Assembly (NCBI GenBank): GCA_003978105.1 | Contig: QOAO01000012.1 | Location: 1-54,842 of the forward strand | Direction of reading: 5' to 3' | Length of the DNA stretch: 54,842 nucleotides | Origin: Thermovibrio sp. | GTDB lineage: Bacteria > Aquificota > Desulfurobacteriia > Desulfurobacteriales > Desulfurobacteriaceae | Shown here: piece after piece, positions 8,659 to 17,389 of the stretch | Layout of the letters: the number at the start of each line of letters is the position of its first letter | Numbering within the stretch: position 1 is the stretch's first letter | Translations under genes and position numbers: made by a program | The notes under the pieces: model-generated | What the model was told of the DNA's origin: nothing | The model's input: the letters and a program-made list of their open reading frames with translations, nothing else | The model's database searches: none

Positions 8659-11346
8659 ATGTCTAAAAAAATGGTTTACTACTTCGGTGGAGGTAAGGCC
8701 GAAGGTAGTGCAGAAATGAAGATGCTCTTAGGTGGTAAAGGGGCGAACCTTGCAGAGATGACTAACTTAGGTCTTCCAGTTCCGCCTGGAATAACAATAA
8801 CAACGGAAGTTTGTAAAGAGTACTTTGAATTGGGTCAAAAGTTCCCCGAAGGAATGTGGGAACAAGTCTTGGAAGGTTTAAGAAAAATTGAACAGGAGAT
8901 GGGGAAAAAGTTTGGAGACAAGGATAATCCCCTCCTTGTTTCTGTGAGGTCTGGAGCTCCCGTCTCCATGCCTGGAATGATGGACACAATCCTCAACTTG
9001 GGTCTCAACGATGAAACTGTTGAGGGACTGGCAAAATCAACGGGAAATGAGAGGTTTGCCTGGGACTCCTACAGAAGATTCATTCAGATGTTTGGAAACG
9101 TTGTAATGGGAATTCCCCACGAAAAGTTTGAGGAGATTTTAGAGAAGAAGAAAAAGGAAGTTGGAGCAAAGCAGGACGTTAACCTCACTGCAGAGGACCT
9201 AAGGGATGTTGTAAAGAGGTACAAGGAGCTTGTAAAGAGGGAAACAGGAAGGGATTTCCCTCAGGACCCTTACGAACAGTTAAGGATGGCAATAAAGGCT
9301 GTTTTTGATTCATGGAACAACCCAAGGGCTATTAAGTATAGGGAAATTAACAAGATTCCAGAGAACTACGGAACTGCTGTAAACATCGTTGCAATGGTAT
9401 TTGGAAATATGGGAGAAACCTCGGGAACGGGAGTTGCATTTACAAGGAACCCCTCAACGGGAGAAAACGTCTTCTACGGAGAGTACCTCAAGAATGCCCA
9501 GGGAGAGGACGTTGTTGCAGGGATAAGAACTCCACAGCCACTAACAAAGTCTCAAAAGACAAGTCAGGAGCAGACATCCCTTGAGGAGGAGTTTCCCGAG
9601 GTCTACGAGCAGCTCTTAAAAATCAGGGACATTCTTGAAAAGCACTACAGGGACATGCAGGACATAGAGTTTACAATAGAAAATGGACGTCTCTGGATGC
9701 TTCAGACAAGGGCAGGAAAGAGGACTGCAAGGGCTGCAGTGAAGATTGCAGTTGATATGGTCAAAGAGGGACTAATAACGAAAGAGGAAGCCATTCTCAG
9801 GATAGACCCATCCTTAATAAACCAGCTTCTTCACCCTATGTTGGATGAGGAGGACAGGAAGAGGGCAATAGAGGAAGGAAGGCTTATTGCTAAGGGACTT
9901 CCTGCTGCTCCAGGAGCGGTAAGTGGAAAGATTGTCTTCTCAGCGGATGAGGCAGTTGAACTTGCTGAGAAGGGAGAGAAGGTAATCCTTGTTAGGCATG
10001 AAACCTCTCCTGAGGATATCCATGGAATGCATGCAGCAGAAGGAATACTGACTGCAAGGGGTGGAATGACATCCCATGCTGCCGTTGTTGCAAGGGGAAT
10101 GGGTAAAACATGCATCGTTGGAGCTGAGTCAATACACGTAGATTACGAAAAAGAGGAGTTTAGAGTAAGGGACGTTGTAGTTAAGAAGGGAGACGTAATA
10201 ACGATTGATGGAAGTACAGGAGAGATATTCCACGGTGAATTAAGGACAATTCCTGCACAGATTTCCGGTGAATTTGAAGAGTTAATGAAATGGGCAGATG
10301 AGATAAGGGACCTCCAAGTAAGGGTTAACGCCGATACCCCAGAGGATGCCAAGCAGGGAAGGGATTTTGGAGCAGAAGGAATCGGCTTGTGTAGAACGGA
10401 ACACATGTTCTTTAAAGAGGAAAGAATTCCCGTTGTTAGGGAGATGATACTTGCAAAGACAGAGGAAGAGAGGGAAAAGGCCCTTTCAAAATTGCTTCCA
10501 ATGCAGAGGGAGGACTTTATAGCAATTTTTGAGGTTATGAATGGGCTTCCTGTCAACATAAGGTTATTAGACCCACCTCTTCACGAGTTCCTTCCTAAAA
10601 CCGAGGAGGAGTTTGAAAGAACTGCAAGGGAAATGGGACTTCCTGTTGAGGAGATAAAGGAGAGGGCTGAGGAGCTCCACGAAATCAACCCAATGTTAGG
10701 TTTAAGGGGTTCAAGGCTTGGAATTGCATATCCTGAAATCTACAAGATGCAGGCAAGGGCAATTTTAGAGGCTGCGTGCCACTGTAAGAAGAACGGAATA
10801 GACGTTCTCCCTGAAATAATGCTTCCTCTCATTGCTGATGATAGGGAGCTCTACGAGCTCAAAAAGCTGATAGATGACGTTGCAGCTCAAGTTTTCCTTG
10901 AAACGGGAACCGAGGTTGAATACCAAGTTGGAACAATGATTGAAGTTCCGAGGGCTGCTCTAATAGCTGACCAGCTCGCCCGCTACGCCCAGTACTTCTC
11001 ATTTGGAACCAACGACCTAACACAGATGACATTCGGCCTTTCAAGGGACGATGCCGGAAAGTTCATTGGAAAGTATGTTGATATGGGAATACTGAAGGGA
11101 GACCCGTTCCTCCACATCGATGAGAACGGTGTTGGAAAGCTCATTGAAATAGCAATAGAAAAGGGGAACTCTGTAAGGCCAAAAATGAAAACAGGAATTT
11201 GTGGAGAACACGGGGGAGACCCAAGGTCAATTAACTTCTTCCAGAAAGTTGGTGTTAAGTACGTCAGCCCATCTCCATTCAGGGTTCCAATAGCAAGACT
11301 TGCAGCAGCTCAGGCTAAGATTAGACAGCAGAGAGGAGAATTGTAG
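8659..11346 (+). CDS. ppdK: Pyruvate, phosphate dikinase
   Basis: Interconverts pyruvate + ATP + Pi and PEP + AMP + PPi; in autotrophs it makes PEP for gluconeogenesis. Domains in order: ATP-grasp (LGGKGANLAEMTNLGLPVPPG at the N-terminus, GTGVAFTRNPSTGE near 255), central phosphohistidine domain (GGMTSHAAVVARGMGKTC, catalytic His473) and the PEP/pyruvate TIM barrel (GLCRTEHMFF, GLRGSRLGI, SFGTNDLTQMTFGLSRDD, TGICGEHGGDP with acid/base Cys848). The 895-residue length is that of PPDK and longer than PEP synthase, and the FG/LGGKGANLAEM start supports PPDK. ATG 8659 follows GGGAGG. Co-transcription with glyQS is likely from the 12-nt gap, although the functions are unrelated. Confidence 0.97.
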   Translation: MSKKMVYYFGGGKAEGSAEMKMLLGGKGANLAEMTNLGLPVPPGITITTEVCKEYFELGQKFPEGMWEQVLEGLRKIEQEMGKKFGDKDNPLLVSVRSGAPVSMPGMMDTILNLGLNDETVEGLAKSTGNERFAWDSYRRFIQMFGNVVMGIPHEKFEEILEKKKKEVGAKQDVNLTAEDLRDVVKRYKELVKRETGRDFPQDPYEQLRMAIKAVFDSWNNPRAIKYREINKIPENYGTAVNIVAMVFGNMGETSGTGVAFTRNPSTGENVFYGEYLKNAQGEDVVAGIRTPQPLTKSQKTSQEQTSLEEEFPEVYEQLLKIRDILEKHYRDMQDIEFTIENGRLWMLQTRAGKRTARAAVKIAVDMVKEGLITKEEAILRIDPSLINQLLHPMLDEEDRKRAIEEGRLIAKGLPAAPGAVSGKIVFSADEAVELAEKGEKVILVRHETSPEDIHGMHAAEGILTARGGMTSHAAVVARGMGKTCIVGAESIHVDYEKEEFRVRDVVVKKGDVITIDGSTGEIFHGELRTIPAQISGEFEELMKWADEIRDLQVRVNADTPEDAKQGRDFGAEGIGLCRTEHMFFKEERIPVVREMILAKTEEEREKALSKLLPMQREDFIAIFEVMNGLPVNIRLLDPPLHEFLPKTEEEFERTAREMGLPVEEIKERAEELHEINPMLGLRGSRLGIAYPEIYKMQARAILEAACHCKKNGIDVLPEIMLPLIADDRELYELKKLIDDVAAQVFLETGTEVEYQVGTMIEVPRAALIADQLARYAQYFSFGTNDLTQMTFGLSRDDAGKFIGKYVDMGILKGDPFLHIDENGVGKLIEIAIEKGNSVRPKMKTGICGEHGGDPRSINFFQKVGVKYVSPSPFRVPIARLAAAQAKIRQQRGEL

Positions 11347-11348
11347 TA

Positions 11349-11373
11349 GGGGGCTCTGCCCCCTTAACTTTTA
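11349..11373 (+). terminator. Hairpin after ppdK, possible weak intrinsic terminator
   Basis: GGGGGC (11349-11354), TCT loop, GCCCCC (11358-11363), followed by TTAACTTTTAAT. The stem is strong but the T tract is interrupted, so termination may be partial and let transcription enter the lipoprotein gene 26 nt downstream. Confidence 0.55.
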
Positions 11374-11388
11374 ATAGGGAGGGAGAAG

Positions 11389-12300
11389 TTGAGAATTTTA
11401 ACGGCTTTGATATTGGCTTCTCTATTCGTTAACGGCTGTTCTCAGGCAAACGAAAAGGCAAATAGAGTAGAGATTAAAGGAGAAAAAATAGGCACAGCTC
11501 AGGATGAGAAAATTATTAGGTCAATTCTCTCTCCTCTTAAAGTTCAAGGGGTAGAGGTAAAAAACATAAATCCTGCAAATGTTCAGGTTCCTGGTTTTAA
11601 GGTTTATGAAGTAACGATAGACGACAGGAGAAACCATAGGGAAATTAAAAAGTACGTATTCTTGAGCAAAGAGGGAAATTATTTAGCACTTGAAATGTTT
11701 AAATACGAAATTAAAGGGGACAAGGTTTTTCTAAAACCCATAAATCCAAAAAATCCCGTGAAGGAACTAAAAACCAACGTTTCATTTGTTAGGAAAATTG
11801 ATGAAATTTTGACAAGGGCAAACATCCCCCACGTTGTAGGAAAGAGTGACAGAAAAGTCTACATCGTTTGGGACGTCTTCTGTCCGTTCTGCTCAGCCCA
11901 CTTTAACCAGTTGGAAGAGATTGCAAGGAAGAACAATGTTGAAATCCACATGATACCCTTAGCAGTTCACGGAGAAAACTCAATTAAGGGACTCATTTAC
12001 TACACACAAATTGCAAGGGAAAAGGGAGCAGCAGAGGCATTCAAGGAGCTCTACAGTCTCGGAAACGGCAACTTTATGAAGTACGCCAAGAAATTGGAGG
12101 AAAAAATCAACAACGGAGGAATAAAACTCTCTAAGGAGGAGCAAAACAGAATTAAGGAAACGTTGAAAAAGGTTGAAAAAGAGCTCCTCAAGAACGGGGT
12201 AAGGGCTACACCAACAATAATCTACGCTCCACCGGGAGAGAAGAAGGGTTACATTCACGTTGGATTTAAACCGATAGAAAAAGTTTTAAAAGAGAAGTAA
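11389..12300 (+). CDS. DsbC/DsbG-like thiol:disulfide interchange lipoprotein
   Basis: A 303-residue envelope protein. A short signal sequence ends in a lipobox (ASLFVNGC, Cys17), so it should be a lipid-anchored, envelope-facing protein. The C-terminal half is thioredoxin-like with WDVFCPFCSAHF (CPFC at 165-168) and the cis-Pro motif RATPTIIY near residue 283. The N-terminal ~130 residues look like a DsbC-type dimerisation/linker domain with repeated KVYEVTIDD-type strands. The likely role is disulfide isomerisation or reduction of exported proteins, possibly cytochromes. The start is TTG 11389, with GGAGGGAG just upstream. The stop is immediately followed, with zero spacing, by the GTG of the ABC ATPase gene. 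Confidence 0.8.
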   Translation: MRILTALILASLFVNGCSQANEKANRVEIKGEKIGTAQDEKIIRSILSPLKVQGVEVKNINPANVQVPGFKVYEVTIDDRRNHREIKKYVFLSKEGNYLALEMFKYEIKGDKVFLKPINPKNPVKELKTNVSFVRKIDEILTRANIPHVVGKSDRKVYIVWDVFCPFCSAHFNQLEEIARKNNVEIHMIPLAVHGENSIKGLIYYTQIAREKGAAEAFKELYSLGNGNFMKYAKKLEEKINNGGIKLSKEEQNRIKETLKKVEKELLKNGVRATPTIIYAPPGEKKGYIHVGFKPIEKVLKEK

Positions 12301-13077
12301 GTGGAAGGAATAGAGCTCCAAAATCTCAGCATAGGATACTCTAAGGAAATCGTCTCTGGATTGAACGTTAAATTCAACGAGGAGGAGTTCTGGGTAGTTG
12401 TTGGACCAAACGGAGCCGGAAAGAGCACATTGATTAAAACAGTCTTAGGGATAATTCCACCCTTAAAGGGAAAAGTACTCATTCACGGAGTTGACTGTAC
12501 AGGAATGTGTGATGAAAGGAGGTTTCTCAGCTACGTTCCCCAGATGGAGAACTACTCCCACTCGTTTCCCGGAACGGTTCTTGAGGTTGTCCTCTCCGGA
12601 CTCTTTCCAAGAAAGGGAAGATTTGAAAGGATAAAGGAAGAGGAGGTCCAAAGGGCCATAAATTGGCTAAAGCTTTTGGATTTGGAGGAAAAGAAGGATG
12701 AGCCGTTCAACAAGTTATCGGGAGGACAGCAGAGAAAGACGCTGATAGCAAGGGCACTTATTAGCAATCCCCACTACATATTTTTGGATGAGCCTACAAC
12801 CGGTGTTGATTTAAAGAGCTCAAGGAGGATTCTGGAGCTCCTCAACCGACTCCACAAGGAGGAGAGGTTTGGAATATGCATGGTTACACACGACCTTAAC
12901 TCCGTCTGGGATTATGTAGACAAAGTTATTCTAATTGGATATGGAGGAAAGTTCTTCGTGGGAAGCAAGGAGGAGCTCCTTAACGAGGAGCTCCTATCGG
13001 AAATTTACGAAGTAAAGGTCAAAATCATTAAAACCAAATTTACTCCAATCATCTTGGTCGGAGATAAGCATCTTTAA
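12301..13077 (+). CDS. ABC transporter ATP-binding protein, metal-ion (Zn/Mn/Fe) type
   Basis: A 258-residue ATPase: Walker A GPNGAGKST (about 35-43), Q-loop in YVPQMENYSHSFPGTVLEVVLSG, signature LSGGQQRK (about 139), Walker B YIFLDEP (about 160) and switch His in MVTHDLNSVWDY. The SFPGTVLEVVLSGLFP segment and the overall layout match the ATPases of zinc/manganese or siderophore importers (ZnuC/FecE group). No permease or binding protein is next to it; the following genes are on the other strand. It starts at GTG right after the upstream stop, so coupling with the disulfide lipoprotein gene is likely. The substrate is unknown. Confidence 0.82.
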   Translation: MEGIELQNLSIGYSKEIVSGLNVKFNEEEFWVVVGPNGAGKSTLIKTVLGIIPPLKGKVLIHGVDCTGMCDERRFLSYVPQMENYSHSFPGTVLEVVLSGLFPRKGRFERIKEEEVQRAINWLKLLDLEEKKDEPFNKLSGGQQRKTLIARALISNPHYIFLDEPTTGVDLKSSRRILELLNRLHKEERFGICMVTHDLNSVWDYVDKVILIGYGGKFFVGSKEELLNEELLSEIYEVKVKIIKTKFTPIILVGDKHL

Positions 13078-13078
13078 C

Positions 13079-13198
13079 CTAATTTTTCTTGGAAAGAAAT
13101 TTTTTCATTTTAAAAATCACTGCAACAACAGTCCAGAGAACCGTTACAACAAAGAAAAACCAGAAAAAGATGGTTCCTACCTCAGAGTTCCTTATCAA
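13079..13198 (-). CDS. 39-residue single-span membrane peptide downstream of proA
   Basis: TTG 13198 lies 2 nt after the proA stop, with GGGAGTAGG ending 1-2 nt before it. The peptide has a short N-terminus (IRNSEVG), one hydrophobic helix of about 20 residues rich in Phe, Val and Trp, and a basic tail (KMKKFLSKKN), implying a cytoplasmic C-terminus. The stop is 2 nt from the end of the convergent ABC ATPase gene, so it fills this gap exactly. It resembles small CcmD-like or other accessory membrane peptides only in layout. No family is assigned; a chance open frame is possible but less likely given its fit. Confidence 0.45.
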   Translation of the reverse strand: MIRNSEVGTIFFWFFFVVTVLWTVVAVIFKMKKFLSKKN

Positions 13199-13200
13199 TC

Positions 13201-14451
13201 CTACTCCCTTATCTGCCCGTTTCCAAAGATTATGTACTTGGGAATGGTCAGGTCCTCAAGCCCCATAGGTCCCCTAACGTGAACTTTATCTGTTGAGATT
13301 CCCATTTCAGCACCTAAACCAAAAACGTTTCCGTCAGTAAACCTCGTTGATGCGTTAACATAGACTGCAGCAGAGTCTACCTTGCTGAGAAACTTCATTG
13401 CATTTGTGTAGTTCTCGGTCACTATAGAATCGCTGTGGTGTGAACCGTAGGTGTTGATGTGGTCTATTGCCTCATCTAAGGAGTCGACAATTCTTACGGC
13501 GAGGATGAGGTCCAAGTACTCGGCGTACCAGTCCTCCTCGGTAGCAGGCTTAACGTAGTCGGGGTCATAGGAAATAGTCCTCTCGCACCCGCGAAGCTCC
13601 ACCTTAACCTTTTTAAATATTTCAATCATGTTCGGCAGAAATGCATCGGCAATTTTACTGTGAACCAACATGGTCTCCATTGCATTACAGACACCGGGCC
13701 TCTGAACTTTAGCATTAAAGCAGATGTTCCAGGCCTTTTCCAAATCTGCAAACTCATCGACGAAGACGTGGCAGACCCCCTTGTAGTGCTTAATGACGGG
13801 CATTCTGGCATTCTCTGCAACAAACCTTATGAGTCCCTCTCCTCCCCTTGGAATTACAACGTCGATGTACCCATCAAGGAGTAAGAGCTCCTTTACAGCA
13901 CCTCTAGCGGTTGTATCTACAAACTGAATGGCGTCTGAAGGGAAACCTTCGGACTCTGCAGCTTCCTTTAGAATATTAACGAGAACCCTGTTTGAGTTTA
14001 TTGCCTCGGAGCCTCCCTTCAAGATAACGGAGTTGGAACTCTTTATACAAAGCGAACCTGCTTCAACTGTAACGTTTGGCCTTGATTCGTAGATAATTGC
14101 AACTACCCCAAGGGGAACCCTCATCTTTCCAATTTTAAGCCCGTTTGGACGGGTCCACATCTTTATAACTTCACCAACGGGGTCGTTGAGGGAGGCAACA
14201 TCCTTTAAAACTTGAACCATACCGGCTATTCTCTTTTCGTTTAAAAGGAGCCTGTCAAGCATAGCCTTTGACAGCCCCTTCTCCTCACCTGCAACTAAAT
14301 CCTTCCTATTTTCAGCCTCTATTACATTCCTCTTTTTCTCAATAAGTTCGGCGGCCTTTAGGAGGGTTCTGTTCTTAACCTCTGTTGAGATATCAACGAG
14401 ACCGTAGCTAACGTTCTTTGCTCTTTTTGCAATCTCTCTAATATTAAACAT
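13201..14451 (-). CDS. proA: Gamma-glutamyl phosphate reductase (glutamate-5-semialdehyde dehydrogenase)
   Basis: Second step of proline synthesis, NADPH-dependent reduction of glutamyl-5-phosphate. ALDH-superfamily landmarks are VPLGVVAIIYESRPNVTVEAGSL, LKGGSEAINSN, VIPRGGEGLI and the catalytic Cys in VQRPGVCNAMETMLVH. The C-terminus has VNASTRFTDGNVFGLGAEMGIS. It is 416 residues, as usual. ATG 14451 has GGAGGAG upstream. No proB is adjacent. Confidence 0.97.
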   Translation of the reverse strand: MFNIREIAKRAKNVSYGLVDISTEVKNRTLLKAAELIEKKRNVIEAENRKDLVAGEEKGLSKAMLDRLLLNEKRIAGMVQVLKDVASLNDPVGEVIKMWTRPNGLKIGKMRVPLGVVAIIYESRPNVTVEAGSLCIKSSNSVILKGGSEAINSNRVLVNILKEAAESEGFPSDAIQFVDTTARGAVKELLLLDGYIDVVIPRGGEGLIRFVAENARMPVIKHYKGVCHVFVDEFADLEKAWNICFNAKVQRPGVCNAMETMLVHSKIADAFLPNMIEIFKKVKVELRGCERTISYDPDYVKPATEEDWYAEYLDLILAVRIVDSLDEAIDHINTYGSHHSDSIVTENYTNAMKFLSKVDSAAVYVNASTRFTDGNVFGLGAEMGISTDKVHVRGPMGLEDLTIPKYIIFGNGQIRE

Positions 14452-14506
14452 TTGAACTCCTCCAAGAGAGGTTTAAATTAAGTTTAAACGGATTACTGAG
14501 GAAGCT

Positions 14507-15241
14507 ATGAGAAAAATTTTAACATTAGTAACAGTTTCAAGTCTGCTCTTTGGGGGGTGTGCAACAACTCAGCAAGGAGGAAGCCAGCCGAGCAAGACTG
14601 TAACTGGAGCTGCCATTGGAGCTGCCATTGGAGCAATTGCAGGGGCTGCAACGGGGCCAAAACACCACAAGGGAAAAAGGATACTGATAGGGGCAGCAGC
14701 TGGAGCTCTAATAGGTGGAGCAGTAGGGTACATTTTAGACCAGCAGGCTGAGCAGTTAGGTAACGACTTAGGAGTTAAGCCAGTTGACAATACAAACCCC
14801 GAGGTTAAACCCACGGAACCTCCCATAAGTGAGGAAAAGCCTGTTGCTGTTGTGAAGGAGCCAAACAGAGTAAAGGTTGTAATGAAGGACACCGTTCTTT
14901 TTGACTTCAACAGCTATCACCTTAAATCTGAGGCAAAGGATGTATTAAGGAGAGTAGCAAAAACGCTAAATCGGGATCCAGATACAGTGATAATGATAAT
15001 TGGTTACACAGATAGCGTAGGAAACTTTAACTACAACGTTAAGCTCTCAGAAAAGAGGGCAGAAGTCGTTAGGAATGAGTTAGTTTTAAACGGAGTTGAC
15101 CCGACGAGGATAGTAACCTTCGGATGCGGCCCAAAACACCCTATAGTCCCGAACAACACACCTGAGGGAAGGGCCCTCAACAGAAGGGTAGAAATCCTTG
15201 TCTATCCGAAGGGGGTAACAATACCAAATCCCTGCGATTAA
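14507..15241 (+). CDS. OmpA-family peptidoglycan-associated lipoprotein with glycine zipper
   Basis: A 244-residue outer-membrane lipoprotein. The lipobox is LLFGGC (Cys about 18), followed by a linker and a glycine-zipper segment (TGAAIGAAIGAIAGAATG and ILIGAAAGALIGGAVGYILD, about 33-79), then a Pro-rich linker and a C-terminal OmpA domain (VLFDFNSYHLKSEAKDVL, GYTDSVGN, LSEKRAEVVRNEL, GRALNRRVEI) that binds peptidoglycan. It resembles YiaD/Pal-type anchors. ATG 14507 is preceded by GAGGAAGC. The Gly/Ala repeats produce spurious open frames on both strands. Confidence 0.9.
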   Translation: MRKILTLVTVSSLLFGGCATTQQGGSQPSKTVTGAAIGAAIGAIAGAATGPKHHKGKRILIGAAAGALIGGAVGYILDQQAEQLGNDLGVKPVDNTNPEVKPTEPPISEEKPVAVVKEPNRVKVVMKDTVLFDFNSYHLKSEAKDVLRRVAKTLNRDPDTVIMIIGYTDSVGNFNYNVKLSEKRAEVVRNELVLNGVDPTRIVTFGCGPKHPIVPNNTPEGRALNRRVEILVYPKGVTIPNPCD

Positions 15242-15277
15242 AATTATATTTTGTTTAAACCACTATTTTGGAGAGAA

Positions 15278-16603
15278 ATGGCTAAGAAGTACTACATAAA
15301 GACCTTTGGCTGCCAAATGAACGTAAACGACTCTGAGAAGATGGGTGGCCTTTTAGAGTCAATGGGCTACGAGAAGGCTTCCTCTCCCGAGGAGGCAGAC
15401 GTTATCATCGTTAATACTTGTTCGGTAAGGGCTAAACCTGACAACAAGGCCTATTCGTTCATAGGAAACTTGAAAAGGGTTAAGAAGAAAAAGCCGAAAA
15501 CAATAGTTGCAGTTGCAGGATGCGTTCCCCAAAAGGAAAGGGAGCAGATTTTGAAGTTCAACCACGTTGACCTTGTCTTTGGGACGTTCAACTTCGTAAA
15601 ACTTCCGCAGCTTTTAGAAAGGGTTAAAAAAGAAGGAAGAACAATCGAAATACTGAACTCAAAAATTCCTGAGGAGGAGAAAATTCCACTCATTGAGAGC
15701 TCCCTTGAAAACCCTTACGTTGCCTACATAACGGTTCAGAGGGGATGTAACAGGTTCTGTACCTACTGCATAGTTCCATTTACAAGGGGAAGGGAGAGAA
15801 GTGTAAAGCCTGAATTGGTTGTTGAAGAGGTGAAAAGGTTAGCAGAGAGGGGAGTAAAGGAGGTTCACCTTTTAGGTCAGAACGTCGATTTTTTCAACTA
15901 TGGAGGTGTGGACCTTGCAGACCTCCTCTACATGGTATCGGAGGTTTCTGGAATAGAGAGGGTTAGATTTACAACCTCTCACCCTGCAGGATTTAACGAA
16001 AAGATAGCAAGGGCGATAAGGGATGTAGAAAAGGTCTGTCCGTACGTCCACCTTCCTCCCCAGAGCGGTTCAAACAGGATTTTGGAGAAAATGAACAGGG
16101 GATACACGAGGGAGGAGTACATTGAGAAGGTAAAAATGTTGAAGGAGACAGTTCCAAACGTTGCCCTCTCTGGAGACTTTATAGTTGGATTTCCGGGAGA
16201 AACAGAGAGGGACTTTGAGGATACCTTATCCTTAGTCGAGGAGTGTGTCTTTGACCAGGGATTTGTCTTTGAATACTCTCCACGGCCGTTTACAAAGGCC
16301 TCAACGTTTGAGGACGACGTTCCGAAGGAGGTTAAAAACAGGAGGTTAAAGGAACTTCAGGATTTAATAAGGAGGCAGGCTGAGGAGAGAAATAGAGAAA
16401 GAGTAGGAGAGGTTGAGGAAGTTCTCATTGAAGGATTCAGTCCCAAGGGAACAGAACTCTACGGAAGGACGAGGGACAACAAGCCGGTTGCCGTTACTGG
16501 AGGAGAGGAGCTGATAGGAAAAATAGTTAAGGTGAAAATAACTGAGAGTTCCCCATTCTTCTTAAAGGGAGAGCCTGCAGTTGAACTTGTGGAGGTTAAA
16601 TAA
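15278..16603 (+). CDS. miaB: tRNA-2-methylthio-N6-dimethylallyladenosine synthase MiaB
   Basis: Radical-SAM methylthiotransferase acting on position 37 of tRNAs that read UNN codons. It starts AKKYYIKTFGCQMNVNDSE (Cys11) and shows IIVNTCSVR, VAGCVPQ, the radical-SAM RGCNRFCTYCIVPFTRGRE and a C-terminal TRAM domain. FGCQMN and TRGRERS identify MiaB rather than RimO. I start at ATG 15278, which has GGAGAG 2-7 nt upstream; an in-frame extension to 15251 has no good ribosome binding site. Final length is 441. It heads or joins a plus-strand group with four small genes. Confidence 0.95.
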   Translation: MAKKYYIKTFGCQMNVNDSEKMGGLLESMGYEKASSPEEADVIIVNTCSVRAKPDNKAYSFIGNLKRVKKKKPKTIVAVAGCVPQKEREQILKFNHVDLVFGTFNFVKLPQLLERVKKEGRTIEILNSKIPEEEKIPLIESSLENPYVAYITVQRGCNRFCTYCIVPFTRGRERSVKPELVVEEVKRLAERGVKEVHLLGQNVDFFNYGGVDLADLLYMVSEVSGIERVRFTTSHPAGFNEKIARAIRDVEKVCPYVHLPPQSGSNRILEKMNRGYTREEYIEKVKMLKETVPNVALSGDFIVGFPGETERDFEDTLSLVEECVFDQGFVFEYSPRPFTKASTFEDDVPKEVKNRRLKELQDLIRRQAEERNRERVGEVEEVLIEGFSPKGTELYGRTRDNKPVAVTGGEELIGKIVKVKITESSPFFLKGEPAVELVEVK

Positions 16604-16620
16604 ATTAAAGGGGTTCTGAA

Positions 16621-17091
16621 ATGGTTGAGGTATCTGTAATAGGAATAGCCCAGGACAGTTACACAGGAATGCCCATAATAATCTTGGGAAACGAGGAGGA
16701 GAGATTTGCCGTTCCGATTTGGGTAGGCAACTGGGAAGCAGAACTCCTCGAAACAGAACTCTTAGGAGCTGTTCCTCCAAGACCATTTCCCTACGACCTA
16801 ATAAGGGAAATTCTCTCAGTATTCGGTGGAGAGATTGAAAGGGTTGTTATTAACGATTTTGACAGGGGAATCTACTTTGCCCTGATAGAGGTAAAGAGGC
16901 CCGATGGAGAGGTGATAAAGATTGATTCAAGACCAAGCGACGCAATTAATTTGGCAGTGAGAACCAACAAGCCGATTTTTGTTAAAAAGGAAGTTATAGA
17001 GAAGGCCTCTGTTATTCCTCTCGACAACTGCGAGGGAGAGGAGTGTAAGGAACAGTGGGAAAGACTTATAAGGGAACTCTTTGGAGATTGA
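16621..17091 (+). CDS. Bifunctional nuclease (BFN/DUF151) domain protein
   Basis: A 156-residue protein of the DUF151/BFN family, reported to have DNase/RNase activity in plants and Thermotoga. Conserved segments: GMPIIILGNEEERFAVPIWVG, EAELLETELLG, RVVINDFDRGIYFALI and IDSRPSDAINLAVRTNKPIFV. The C-terminus is acidic with a CEGEECKE pair of cysteines. It sits 17 nt after miaB and one base before the next gene. The in vivo role is unclear. Confidence 0.85.
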   Translation: MVEVSVIGIAQDSYTGMPIIILGNEEERFAVPIWVGNWEAELLETELLGAVPPRPFPYDLIREILSVFGGEIERVVINDFDRGIYFALIEVKRPDGEVIKIDSRPSDAINLAVRTNKPIFVKKEVIEKASVIPLDNCEGEECKEQWERLIRELFGD

Positions 17092-17092
17092 T

Positions 17093-17389
17093 ATGGCTAT
17101 AATGGAAATTGTTGTTATTCCTTTAGGAACAAAAAGCCCCAGTGTCAGCACTTACGTTGCAGACTGTGTGAAGGTTTTAAAGGACATGGGGTTAAAGTTC
17201 CAAGTTACTGCTATGGGAACGATAGTTGAAGGTTCTGTAGAGGAACTCCTTGAAGCTGCAAGGAGGATGCACAGGGTACCGTTTGAAAGGGGAGCTCCAA
17301 GGGTTGTAACGTCAGTAAGGATTGATGAAAGGGTGGATAAGGAGCTCCACATTGAGGAAAAAGTAAAATCGGTAGTAGAAAAGCTTTAA
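17093..17389 (+). CDS. Thiamine-binding-like (MTH1187/DUF77) protein
   Basis: About 98 residues with the ferredoxin-like MTH1187/YkoF pattern: MEIVVIPLGTKSPSVSTYVA, QVTAMGTIVEGSVEELLEAA and a VVTSVRIDERVDK strand. Structural homologues bind thiamine or related molecules as oligomers. ATG 17093, one base after the previous stop with GGAG 8 nt upstream, is my start; TTG 17081 in the same frame is an alternative. The end overlaps the next gene by one base (TAATG). Confidence 0.8.
   Translation: MAIMEIVVIPLGTKSPSVSTYVADCVKVLKDMGLKFQVTAMGTIVEGSVEELLEAARRMHRVPFERGAPRVVTSVRIDERVDKELHIEEKVKSVVEKL

Noticed and set aside
14557..14910. Open frames on both strands inside the OmpA-like gene
   Set aside because: They come from the Gly/Ala zipper repeat and lack start context or homology.
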